This document shows positions 24,907-36,000 of a stretch of DNA of 64,000 bases, piece after piece. A model generated the notes under the pieces. That model searched no databases, had not been told where the DNA came from, and was given only the letters and a program-made list of their open reading frames with translations. Every line of letters begins with the position of its first letter. The first letter of the stretch is position 1. This DNA is from Asterias amurensis. Its lineage: Eukaryota; Echinodermata; Asteroidea; Forcipulatida; Asteriidae. Made by a program: the position numbers and the translations under genes. Location of the stretch: the NCBI RefSeq assembly GCF_032118995.1, contig NC_092660.1:2867501-2931500 (forward strand), read 5' to 3'.

Positions 24907-25926
24907 AGCAAAGCCATTACAATTGGATAAGCTCTCTCGTAATCTCGCTAACTCCACTAGTTTACGTGTATCTTCATATGAGCGGCAGACCATGCATCCG
25001 TACACCTTAGAAGGAAAACATTTTATTTCTCCTTGCGGATAAAGACAGGGGCCCAGTCTAGGAATGTATTTGCAAACGGCTCGTTTGGTAAAAGACTGGT
25101 TCCCTGTCTTTGTGTGACGTCCGGTGTTCAGGCTAGGTTGGTATCTCCATGCTGATAGAAAACTTACCAAACTGAACCTTAACAAGTTAAAATGATGGTT
25201 ATTATTTTTAGACTCAATAAAACAATAGAGACAACCTTCTTGGACGGAGAAGGGAATTGAAGTAGAAAGTTAACAGCGCTAATCAACCTGGCTAAACAAT
25301 GTAGCTATTCAACTGTCTGGCTGGTCTCGTCCGTCTGTCTGTCCTTGTCTAGTCCTAGTATTGTCTGTCCCAGGGTTAATTTTAAAAAGCACTATGCTTC
25401 AAACTTTCCCTGCATATTGTTAATATCTTAACGGAGTATCTTTAACCAAGTTATAATTATGTTTCAATTGATGCTGTAGCATGAATAATGCTTGAATTGC
25501 ATTTGATGCTTTGTTTTGTTGTTGCCAATTACTGGAATAAATGTCTAGACAATTCAAAATAACATGACAACCGCTTTATGGGCTTTGAAGCTTTTCAAGG
25601 TAAGGTATCGACTATAAGTTTGCGGTAACACAGTGTGTGTATTTACTTGATATGTAGATTGTGTTCTTATTTCTTTCGGAATTCGGAGTGAGACTGTTCA
25701 ACTTTCAATAAGACACCATTACAAACTACGACTACAACCAAATCGTGAAATGTGTGGACGAAAGGACGAAACTCTGCCAGCATCCTTTGTGGGCATTCAA
25801 AAGTATGGCAACTGTCAGTGGAAAAGGAATTTAGATTATAAATCTTAACAAGGACACAAGTAAGCTTAAAGTAACAATGGAACAACAAAAGTTATGTGAA
25901 AAAAAGCACACAAAAAACACTCGGTC
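24907..25926. other. Non-coding; one unassigned 100-aa minus-strand ORF
   Basis: An ORF at 24883-25185 (minus) has Cys-rich text such as 'CMVCRSYEDTRKLVELARLR' that looks somewhat protein-like. I cannot place it in a family and see no flanking exons. The rest is AT-rich with short CTGT-rich stretches near 25310-25370. Confidence 0.35.
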
Positions 25927-26300
25927 TTAAAAAAGGCGCTGGACACTTTTTGATTGTCATATACCAGTACTCTCACTAGGCATGGATCTCAACATAATAA
26001 TGTATATAATAACAAATCTGTGAAAATTTGGTCTCATTTGGTCATAGAAGTTTCAAGAGATTAATGGAAGAAAAAAAAAACATTGCATCACAAAATGTGT
26101 GTGCTCTAGAGGCCTAAAAAGGGGGTTTCAGTCCTGAAGTTCTTTTAATAATTATTTGAAAGAGAAACTAAATAGGCCTACTCTCTCCAAAAAAACAATG
26201 TTACTTTTTATAGGGAGCCATTTCTCGCAATGTTTTATACTAAAAACAGCTCTCAATTGCTCGTTACCAAGTCAGTTTTGAAGACAATAATTATTCGCTG
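25927..26300. mobile_element. GGCACTGGACAC MITE, right end lost
   Basis: Starts TTAA plus 'aaaaggcgctggacact' and follows the family consensus through 'ttgctcgttaccaagtcag'. The right terminus is replaced by unrelated sequence. Confidence 0.75.
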
Positions 26301-27041
26301 CAAAAACAAGGCTGTGACGTCAATATTCGTATCGCATTCGCAGAATGAACCGGGCTTAATCGTGCACCAACGAAACCTCGCTGTTGTTAAGTTCTACACG
26401 TTCTCGTCATTGGCTCAATGCTTGCGGCCTTGTCGTGGTTTCCCTTTGGTTTCTGATTTCTTTCCCATTGTTGTTGTTGTTGTTGTTGTTTTTGTTGTTT
26501 TTTGTTTGTTTTTTTACATGTTTTGCTTTACTCCGTAATACATGTAACTGTTGTTACTCTTTTATTAGAGTTTGGCAATAAATGTATTCTTGAATTTGAA
26601 TTTAATTGTATTGTTTTGTTTTGTTTTGTTTTGTTTTGTTTACTTTGTTCCTGCTGCGCATTTGGCACATTATAAATGCCTATTACATGTACACACCAGT
26701 TGGATTTTGTTGGGGCCTTCTATATACGCTTCCGTAAATATACTCTTCTATAAACCAATAATGGTTAACAATAATGAAGGTCTACTCTTATGTTTACCTA
26801 ATGGTCGTCACGCTTCAGTGACATGCAAGCTCAAGCTTTTGGGTGCATAAAGTTTCTCAAAATAGAAACTGGTGGTTATAGACTTATTCATACGTGAGAA
26901 GTGGATCGAATCAGTGCGGACCGAATTGAAGCTACCGGGAGTTTTTCGTCAAAAGTAAGTTTATAGTCGACCCAAAGGAGAGTGCTTTTAAGTGCTTTTT
27001 GATTATGCCCCTTTTATCTTGTTTCATTTTGGAGATAGCTT
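26301..27041. repeat. Intergenic with (GTT)n and (TTTTG)n microsatellites
   Basis: A GTT-rich run lies at about 26467-26512 and a TTTTG run at about 26609-26641. They produce hydrophobic-looking ORFs (FCFVLFCF) that are low-complexity artefacts. No gene. Confidence 0.7.
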
Positions 27042-27276
27042 TTAAAGACACTGGATACTATTGGTAATTGTGAAAGACCAGTCGTCTAACATACATAAAA
27101 AGAACAAACCTGTGAAAATTTGAGCATAATTGGTCGTCGAAGTTGCGAGATAAAAGCGAAAGAAAAAACGCCATTGTCACACGAAGTTATGTGCTGCCAG
27201 ATGCGTGATTTCGAGACCTAAAATTCAATGTGAGTAATTATTTTGAGTAATTACCAATAGTATCCACTGCCTTTAA
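27042..27276. mobile_element. GGCACTGGACAC MITE, internally deleted copy
   Basis: TTAA at 27042 with 'agacactggatactattgg', and 'atccactgcctttaa' ending 27276. The middle is missing: the element jumps from 'gacctaaaattcaatg' straight to 'gagtaattaccaatag'. Confidence 0.85.
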
Positions 27277-27509
27277 TAGTTTGTACCATCCTCTGTTAAC
27301 TGCGCAATATTTTAAAGCTGTGAGCACTTCATTCAAAACAACGGGGTTTTGGCTTGTTGGGAAATTTGTGGACGTAACGAAATTCCACTTGCGTCTATCG
27401 ACGTGAGCAAAGTTGATTCCCCGACTATGACAAACTTTCTCCGGGGAATTTAACTGGTTTTTTCTTTGTACGACTACAGATTTTATGTACACTTCATTGC
27501 CCTTCTCAA

Positions 27510-27700
27510 ACACTAATCTAAAGGCATGGACACGTTTTGTAAATACAGTGGAGAGCTGTTTTAGTATGAAATATTGTGTGTAACGATTCCCGACTTCCCG
27601 TGGGGGGAAAAAACACAGTTTTGAGAAAGAAGTCATTTCTCACTTAACTGTTTGAATCTTAGAAGGCCTCCACGCTTGAAGCGTTTCTCAGGCATCAAAT
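27510..27700. mobile_element. Diverged MITE fragment
   Basis: 'aggcatggacacg', 'tggagagctgtttta' and 'ttttgagaaagaagtcatttctcac' match the GGCACTGGACAC family consensus at lower identity; both edges are unclear. Confidence 0.5.
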
Positions 27701-28810
27701 TTCATTGATACATATTTTTGGAATTGTGTAATTATGAACAGTTCCCATTCAACACTTACAGTACATAAACATATGCCCCATCTTTGATGGTTTGAAATTG
27801 AGATTTTATTTGGAAATCGTTTTTGAGGAGTATCTTCCCAAAACTGCTAGTTCGTAAAAACGAAATTCACAAAATTGTAATTTGGAAAGCAGATATATAA
27901 ACAAATCACGACAACTTCAAAACAATAACCATTCAAATAAAGAATCCCTTCATTTCCTCATTGCATCAAGTTTAATTGAAACATAATCTGGTTTTGCTTT
28001 GGTTTATTTCCAACATTCATGTCAAATCCCAAGTGTTTGTTCCGGATACAATGCTTTACGTGCGTCAAGTAGAATATTATTGCGTTATAACAACAATTTC
28101 TGTATTTATTTCTCTGCTAAAATAAGTTCACGACCTTCGGTCATGATCAAATAGTGGTTTCTGGGATACTGCCAAAATAAATCAAACCATGAAAATCTTT
28201 GTTTAAGAAGTGTCGTGAACGAATGACGTCGTCACCACAACAAGTTTGACTTTGTATAACTCCTGATTCATAGGTCAATTACAGAGTAATGCCTTATGAT
28301 AACATACAGCTGAAAACTTCACACTATTATGTCTGTTTATGATTTGAATTACCAATTTTGCTCTTATGGTGATACGGCAAAATTCCTACATTGGTTTCAA
28401 GAATTGATGTGACAAGTGTGGGATTATACAAATATTGAGTGGCTCAGAGTAGAATGGGAGGAATAAGGTGAAGCCGAGTGAAATGAAACAGTCAACATTT
28501 TACCGAGCGGTAATATTCCTTCCATTCCACGAATTAAAGCCATTTGTTTTATATAACTGACATAATGCACAAATTTAATAGCAATTGGATCACAACCTTT
28601 TGCACAAGTGCTCATTTGGTTTAGTAGCGGCGCGGCGGCGCTGTACTGCTCAAAAACATTGGGAACAAGGATGATCCTAACTGTTGAATGTGAAATGCTA
28701 TTCCCAATGGGCGAATAAGTCTTTTTGATCGCCGGTGCGGATGGGAGTAATAGTGAATGTTACGTGACATTTCCACCAATCAAATGACAAGGATCTGTAT
28801 GTCATTTTTA
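27701..28810. other. Non-coding, nothing recognised
   Basis: AT-rich sequence, ORFs under 65 aa, no recognisable repeat termini. Confidence 0.55.
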
Positions 28811-28900
28811 TAACAGGTAATAGCTCAGTGGTTTCTCTTTCCCTGCCTTTCACCTATGTGGATGTAGACCCCGGTTCGAATCCCACCTCATTACGTGTGT
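28811..28900 (+). mobile_element. tRNA-derived SINE head
   Basis: A-box-like 'tagctcagtgg' and B-box-like 'ggttcgaatccc' at roughly tRNA spacing, flanked by 'gtaat' and 'attac', which could pair as part of an acceptor stem. The cloverleaf interior is irregular, so a tRNA-derived element is more likely than a working tRNA. Confidence 0.5.
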
Positions 28901-28933
28901 TTTCCCTAATTGTTGTTTGCACTATACCACATC

Positions 28934-28998
28934 TTAAAGGCACTGGACACCTTAGGTAATTGTTAAAGACCAGTCTTCTCACTTGGTGTAACAAATAA
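28934..28998. mobile_element. GGCACTGGACAC MITE end fragment
   Basis: TTAA plus 'aggcactggacacc...ggtaattgttaaagaccag' and then 'tcttctcacttggtgta' match one terminus; the remainder is absent. Confidence 0.7.
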
Positions 28999-29414
28999 TT
29001 CCTGTGTATGGTCCATTGTTCCTATGTTTAAAAGACCCCACAAGTGCGCCCCGTAAGCCCATTGACACACACAGAATCACACCCGAAAGCCTACGCTTTT
29101 TATACAAAGTTTAGGTTTAAAAGACAGAAAAAAACTAATGTTTAAATACTTTTTGTATCTGAAGATAATTTAAATTGAAGTATTTAAGATAATTTCAAGT
29201 TGGAGGCCATTGCCTTCGTTTCCCCTTGTCTTGACCTTAGAGTCCTTTCAAAAGTTTCCCCATTGACGTTATGATGTTTAAACATTGCAAAATCAAAATG
29301 CCTGGCCTTTTCATAGATGAAATTCCAGGCCTGATATATATCTACATGTATAACTTTTTCGCGTCATTGCATGCACCGCTGATATGAAAGTGGTTTAGAG
29401 AGTCGTTGGTATGG
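28999..29414. other. Non-coding, nothing recognised
   Basis: AT-rich spacer between a MITE fragment and the foldback element. Confidence 0.55.
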
Positions 29415-30220
29415 TGGCCCTGAAGGGACATCGCATATCGCAAACGTGTGCGCATACGTATGCAATGTCGTGAAACAATTCGCAAATATGTGCGCACACG
29501 AATGCAATGTCGTGAAACAATTCGCGAATATGTGCGCACACGTATGCAATGTCGTGAAACAATTCGCAAATATGTGCGCACACGTATGAAATGTCGTGAA
29601 ACAATTCGCGAATATGTGCGCACACGTATGCAATGTCGTGAAACAATTCGCGAATATGTGCGCACACGTCTGCGAATATTATTTGCGATGTCGTGAATTT
29701 TATTGCATACCATGTTGCATACCTTTGAATAAAATGTCTAATGATCTGGGGGGTTTCTTTCCAACAGTGAGATAAGCGGTAGTCATTGCAGCAGTAGTCT
29801 TTGTTGTGAGGCAAGCGAGGCGTGTGGTCGTCCTTGACCTGGTGCCAAGTTCCTGTGTATACACATGCTTTACAGAGGGAGCCTGCTGTAGCGCCACAGT
29901 ACTCCCTAGATCGGTAACAAATTATCCACAACTATGACATCATCCTAATGGTATGCAACATGGTATGCAATAAAATTCACGACATTGCAAAACAAATCGC
30001 ACTCGTGTGCGCACATATTCACGATTTGGTTCACGAAATCGCATACGTGTGCGCACATATTCACGATTTGGTCCACGAGATTGCATACGTGTGCGCACAT
30101 ATTCGCGATTTGTTTCACGACATTGCATACGTGTGCGCACATATTCGCGAATTGTTTCAAGACATTGCATACGTGTGTGCACATATTCGCGAATTGTTTC
30201 ACGATATTGTATACGTTGGC
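29415..30220. mobile_element. Foldback (TU-like) element with 42-bp subrepeat arms
   Basis: Two long inverted arms enclose a 227-bp unique middle (29723-29949). The left arm has five 42-bp units starting at 29461, 29503, 29545, 29587 and 29629; the right arm has five reverse-orientation units starting at 29999, 30041, 30083, 30125 and 30167. The inner arm ends (29687-29722 and 29950-29985) are almost perfect inverse complements for about 35 bp. Because 42 is a multiple of three, every frame stays open, explaining ORFs of up to 178 aa. The structure matches foldback transposons such as sea urchin TU and Drosophila FB. Outer boundaries are approximate; no transposase is present. Confidence 0.85.
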
Positions 30221-31019
30221 CCGTTGGATTTAAAAAGACCATTTGTCCCATTCGTGTTGACAACTAAATTATCATTTCTAAAGTGGTTGTGGTTTCGGTC
30301 CACTGAGTTCTTGACGTAGGAAAACAGACAAAGCTATTTTGTTGAACCCTTATACACCTTAATCTCTTTGCTCATTCTTTGAAAAATAAATTACGTATAA
30401 GTATTAGACATGGATATTAATCTTCCAAAGTAAATTGAATACTTTAAAAGAGTTAACCAGACCGAAACGAATTGCCTCCCTAAGTACGTTTGGGCATGTT
30501 TAGTTGTAACTTCAGTTGCACGCTATGTCGAGTATAAAAATGGAATTTGGTGCATACACTTCGTTGTTGTTGTTTACTTATTCGTTCCATTTCTCTACTC
30601 AGGTAATGCCCAAACAGGGAACTGGTCTCCACTGGAGTCCTTCACTCAATACTCTAAATAAGAATATTGTCTACAATAATATACGAGACATTAGTTTATA
30701 AGTTTAATAACACACCTCTTGCGTGTTCTCTATCCTGAAACACGGTCACATGGGGTGCAACTATAATATGAGGAGGGGCCCCAATCTCATAGAGGGCGTT
30801 GCTTATGCAGCACAAAACGCAGCTCAGCACAATACAATTATGCTTTAATACCGGAATGAGCCTACCAGCCAAACTATATGTTACTTGTACAATTGCGACT
30901 GGTTCTGCTCATTTCTACTTAGCAAAAAAAGTCAAGGCATTCTGAAGGCCCCTATTTCAAGGGAAGTTTCCCACCACGACCTTATTTATACCATGTAGAA
31001 TGTGTTCATATATCTGTGT
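30221..31019. other. Non-coding; fragment of a dispersed repeat
   Basis: 'taacacacctcttgcgtgttct' near 30708 recurs diverged near 50224, showing a dispersed repeat of unknown class. No gene seen. Confidence 0.45.
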
Positions 31020-31350
31020 GAACGTGGCATGTCATGGCCTAGTGCTTTATACGAGCACGGGACTCGAGCTCTGGTGTTTGATAAACGGATTCGAGTCCCG
31101 GTCGTGAAACGTGTGTCCTTAAGCAAGACACTTAACCATGATTGCTTCGTTTAGTTGGGGAGGTAGTGCTTTCTTCTCTACCAGCCAGACTTCTTATGGA
31201 TGATACCCATGGCAAGCCTACGTCCATGTGGACTGTAAAGAGGGTATACCCCGTTTCCTACCAAGGAGTATGTGGCAACAGCCCATGGAAAAATAAAGGC
31301 AGCCCGCACCTTGAAGTGGCCTTCAGGCCTGGTGTGTCTGGCAACTTGCA
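31020..31350 (+). mobile_element. tRNA(Leu/Ser)-type SINE
   Basis: 'catggcctagtgctttatacgagc' and 'gattcgagtcccggtcgtg' resemble the D and T arms of a long-variable-arm tRNA. They are followed by 'ccttaagcaagacacttaacca', a conserved SINE core also seen inverted at 61440-61500. The body continues to about 31350. A 195-aa ORF at 31142-31729 runs across this SINE and the next MITE, so it is not a gene. Confidence 0.65.
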
Positions 31351-31672
31351 TTTAAAAAACAACAGCAATTTTTGCAATACTACCAAGTGTTGTGCACACT
31401 CCTTAACCCGAGTTTATTTTCCTCAAACTACGCCCATAGGCTTCTTCGTACATGGGTTATCAAACATTTCTTTACGAGTTATCACAACTCGCTTTTGGGT
31501 GGGTTATTTGCTGGCCAACTCACACCTTCTCGAGTGCAAACATCTTATAGGTTTTAATACGAGTAAATGTTACATACAAAGGTTTTTATTGGCTCAATGG
31601 CAAGTAAAGGAACAAACAAAATCCCCTGTGCCGTGGGACGGTTTGGGACTGTACACTGCCTATGTATTTATC
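31351..31672. other. Non-coding spacer between SINE and MITE
   Basis: About 320 bp with no recognised feature. Confidence 0.5.
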
Positions 31673-32064
31673 TTAAAGGAACACGTTGCCTTGGATCGGA
31701 CGACTTGGTCTATAAAAAAGCGTTTGTAACAGTTTGTTACAAAATGCATATGGTTGGAAATATATTGTAAAAGTATAATACAATGATCCACACAAGTTTG
31801 CCTCGAAATTGCGTGGTTTTCCTTTTACTGTGCGAAGTAACACGGTCGGCCATTTATGGGAGTCACAAATTTGACTCCCATAAAATGGCCGACCGTGTTA
31901 GTCGACGAGGTAAAAGGAAGACCGTGCAATTTCGAGGCATCTTTGTGTGGATCATTGTATTCTACTTTTACAATATCTTTCTAACCATATCGACTTTATA
32001 ACAAACGGTTACAAACGCTTTTCAAAGACCAACTCGACCGATCCAAGGCAACGTGTTCCTTTAA
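31673..32064. mobile_element. Long palindromic MITE, AACACGTTGCCTTGG family, copy 2
   Basis: Perfect TTAA on both sides (31673-31676 and 32061-32064), ends 'aggaacacgttgcc' and 'ggcaacgtgttcct', and the same central 'ggccgaccgtgtt' palindrome as the copy at 21563. Well preserved. Confidence 0.92.
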
Positions 32065-32748
32065 AGATTCCATAATAATTCGATCACAAGATTTGACCTA
32101 AAATATTTAGTCAACAAAATGTGCATTTGGCACAGTTTCATGCGGCTGCTTACTGTGAAATTTGGTTTGCAAGACGTCAGGAAGCCTGCTAGAAAGAACA
32201 CTGAGTCCGCTTATATAGGTTTCAGGTCTAGGTGGGTTTGTATATATCTGTACAATGTTTGATTGAAAACAAATTTCAGCCATTCAAAAGCCCTTTTCAA
32301 AACGACTGGATTTGGCTTTGGATTCGGCCCAGGCTAGCTTGGCCCGCGTTTGTTTTGATAGTGGCACGTGCTTTGCGTTAAAGCATCCAGGGTTTCAGAG
32401 GACGGAGCATGAAGCCAAATCCAAAGCTTAAGTCGTGGTTTCGAAAAAGGCTAAAAAAAACACTACACAAATCTGGTAACCCCCCCCCCCCCCCCCCGGC
32501 ATTTTCCATAAACTTTGGCTGCAACCAAATCAGCTGTTGCGTTGTTGTTTTTGTTTAGGTTTTCAAAGACAGTTTTCTTGAATTATGACTCCATATCAGA
32601 GGCCTGTACTATTTTAAACTTCATAATCAGTAAGCTTTCAGATAAACTAACGATGTTTTGTATCCTTACTAATTCTAGATGTATAATGTTTAATAATTGG
32701 ATTGGTTTGATCTTCATGAACAGTTTGTGAAAATTCACAGAAGCCATC
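32065..32748. other. Upstream region of the SLC1 gene
   Basis: Contains a run of about 17 C near 32480. An acceptor-like 'aaaattcacag' ends 10 bp before the start codon, so a non-coding 5' exon further upstream is possible. No promoter motif can be named with confidence. Confidence 0.4.
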
Positions 32749-33075
32749 ATGAGTGACATCGAAGAGATGAAAGAGCCTATTACAGACGGTAAGAGCTCGA
32801 ATGGCTCATGGGGTGCCTGCTGCTGCGGCTTCTTACGGCGCAACCTCTTGGTGTTTCTCCTGCTGATGTCACTGATCCTTGGTGTTGGTGTCGGCTTCAT
32901 CATCAAGTTCTGCACCGACATTGAGTTAAGTGCCAAGGAGATTGGCTACATCTCATTCCCCGGGACCCTCTTCTTGAACATGCTGAAGATGATCATCGTT
33001 CCGCTGATTGTGTCCAGCTTGGTGGCTGGAATGTCTTCACTGGACAAACGAGTCTCAGGAGTCCTTGGCCTCAAG
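32749..33075 (+). CDS. SLC1 exon 1
   Basis: Encodes residues 1-109: cytoplasmic N-terminus with a CCC cluster at 24-26 (possible palmitoylation, inference), TM1 and TM2. The donor 'CAAG|gtgaga' leaves phase 0. Confidence 0.93.
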
Positions 33076-36000
33076 GTGAGAAAGGGCATCAATATAATCA
33101 ACAATAACAGCAGCAACAACTACAACATCTCTAGATACAATCCTCTGCTGGCTTCACGAAATTGAATTACTTACTGCCTAATGAAAGTAAAAAAATCGTA
33201 AATCACAATTTAATGTTAAAACTGGTGAAATTGAATTATTCATTATTTTGACTGAAGAATGCTGATTTTAGCGGAACATTAATTTTAAAACGAAATTGAA
33301 TGAGCCGTGTGTTGAATTGAATGTATTTTTGTTTGTAAACAAATCCGTACAAGTCAACTACGCGAATTCATGTTCATTCATGTTCATACTAAGTAAAAAC
33401 CAAAAGTAACGCTCTTGGCTGCAGCCAGAGTACATAATTCTACTGTAGGATTTTGATTGACTTTGTCCCCACGGATAGGTAAAGATATTGATGATGAACT
33501 TTACCACCCACAGGCTTTGGTGTACTACTTCCTAACCACCCTGATGGCTGTCATACTAGGTATCATCATGGTCATGGCGATCAGTCCAGGTAGCCACGGT
33601 CAGACAGACATGATCGATAGATCTGGGAAAAGTGAGCACGTCAACACGGTCGATTCCTTTCTGGACCTCCTGAGGTAAGATACACGGTAGAACCCCATTC
33701 CCCTCACACACTTCCTACTTCTTGGTTTCTGCTAATTATCGTTGAAACCACTTTAAGTGGGCGTGGTCACGAACAGATTATCATGGATTCACAATTTCGT
33801 CGATAGTTGACGAGTCCAAAACATGATAGTTGACGAGTCCAAAACTGGATAGTTGACGAGTCCAAAACAAGATAGTTGATAAGTCCAAAACATGACAGTT
33901 GACAAGTCCGATAGTTGACAAGTCCAACACTTGATAGTTGACGAGTTCAACACTTGATAGTTGACGAGTCCAAAACTGGATAGTTGATGAGTCAAAAACT
34001 TGATTGCTGACAAGTCCAAAACCTAATAGTTGACGAGTCCAATTCTTGACAGTTGACAAGCCCAAAACTTGATAGCTTACAAGTTCAACACTTGATAGTT
34101 GACGAGTCCAAAACAAGATAGTTGACGAGTCCAAAACTTGATTGTTTACGAGTTAAAAACTTGATAGTGGACGAGTCCAAAACTTGATACTTGACGAGTC
34201 CAAAACCTGAAAGTTGACTAGTCCAAAACCTGATAGATGACAAGTCCAAAACTTTAAATAGTTGAAGAGTCAAAAACTCGATAGTTGTAAACAATTCAAA
34301 AACCTAGTTGACAGTCTAAAACTTTATTTTTGTCAAGTCCCAACCTGAACAGTTTTAACGTTGCAAAATCCCTACCGAAGACAGTCCCCATACAGTGATT
34401 TTCTCCCGGCTTCCCGTAAACATTTAAACCAAAGTATGATGAAGTTGGCGTTGTTTAATACGTCCTTTTCTCACAAGGTCTCGTACGAAGATTTATACTA
34501 TCGAAACCAGTTGTACTTTATAAACAAATCAAGTTTTAATTTCAATTATTTTTAAGAGTGGTTATACCAAACGTAGTATACCTTCCTTTTTAGAAAGTGC
34601 GAACATGCAAAACATCACGATTTATGCCTCAAATCGTAAATAGGTATGTTCGATGTCCATGTACAGCTACCGTAGATAAATAATCTTGTAAAAACGTATA
34701 CACAGGGTACAGTATCACAGTGAAATAAGTGTCCTATATTCGGGTGCTTTATAGGCTCCTTCTTAAGAAAGGAAATCGATGATTTTGCGAGTGTGTGATG
34801 ACAGCACACACTGCCGACCTCAAATACTGACTATTGATATGTTAATAGACTACCTTAAGAATTTAAACTTTTGTTCAAATTGGAAGAATGGTGGCTTTTA
34901 TACCAGTTCATGGACAACTACACAAACATTCGCACTCTGAAGGCCGTTGTCAACCAACAGGTCACGGCGTGTGTAACCAAATACCAGAGTATACGGCCAA
35001 CCGCGACGTAAAAACTGGTTTATGGGTTGCAGGACTGTGCCTTATCTACAAAATTACAGTGTTCTATATGCGGTGTACGATGGATACCACCAAAGAAAAA
35101 TACATGTAAAGCTTTACAAAACCATGAAATCACAGTATAACCCACACGAAGTAAAAACTTGTTTCCGTGTTGTAGGACTATTTCGGCTCTACATATTATG
35201 ATTTCCTATTCACGGGGACCGAGAACAAAACAGAAAAGGTGACCAAAGGTCTCCAACGTATTCTAAAGAATAGGGTGCTCCACAAGGAATGTTATGTACA
35301 AAGTCTATATGGAAGGTTCTTAACAATCAGAGACAATGAAAAGAACAATATATCTCTCAAGGGATGCAGCAAGTAGAATGTGTGTTCTATATTGAGTGCA
35401 GTGGATACCATCAAGTACATACAAAGCATTGCAAACCAATGAAATAATCGTGTTAAAATATACCCTTGTTTACACGAAGGGATGTGCATGTCAAAAATCG
35501 CTATGCTTTTTAGCGGAATCTTGTTTTTATAACCGCCAATTATAATCAAAACGTGAAACTGTACAATCCTGAACCATCCCAATAAGACAATCAAAAAGTC
35601 ATTTATGTTAATCATGAAAAGTGCGGGCATTCAAAGATTACACTGTTATGTTAGAAGAGCATTAAAACATATGGTACATGAATTATGCTATCCTCAGGAA
35701 AACGTGGCTATGAGGTAACCGATTTCTTGTTTTCCATTAGACCTATCCATTGTTTTTACAAACCTAGAATAACATTTGTAAGCTTGGTATTGTATTAAGC
35801 TCGTTTCAGAGCGAGCCTATAACTCTCGCGTGTCAACACCGTGTGAACGAACCAAGCGTATACCCAACAAATATTTCTCTGGTCGAGAATTAGCGACACC
35901 GTCATTCCGGCTATTGACAAATTAAAAATAACATACATCACACTCTAGCGCCCTCTGTGCAAACATTATGGATACACAAACTGCCTACTTATTATAGGGT

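Noticed and set aside
26230-26850. Hydrophobic ORFs that resemble membrane proteins
   Set aside because: They come from (GTT)n and (TTTTG)n low-complexity tracts and a MITE tail.
29395-30319. ORFs up to 178 aa with periodic CAHI(R/C)ELFHDIAYV
   Set aside because: Caused by the 42-bp subrepeats of the foldback element, which keep all frames open; no independent coding signal.
31142-31729. 195-aa plus-strand ORF
   Set aside because: It begins in a SINE and ends in a palindromic MITE, so it is a chance reading frame across mobile elements.
33781-34294. Minus-strand ORFs with repeated [16 protein letters not shown]
   Set aside because: Translation of the 22-bp intron minisatellite.
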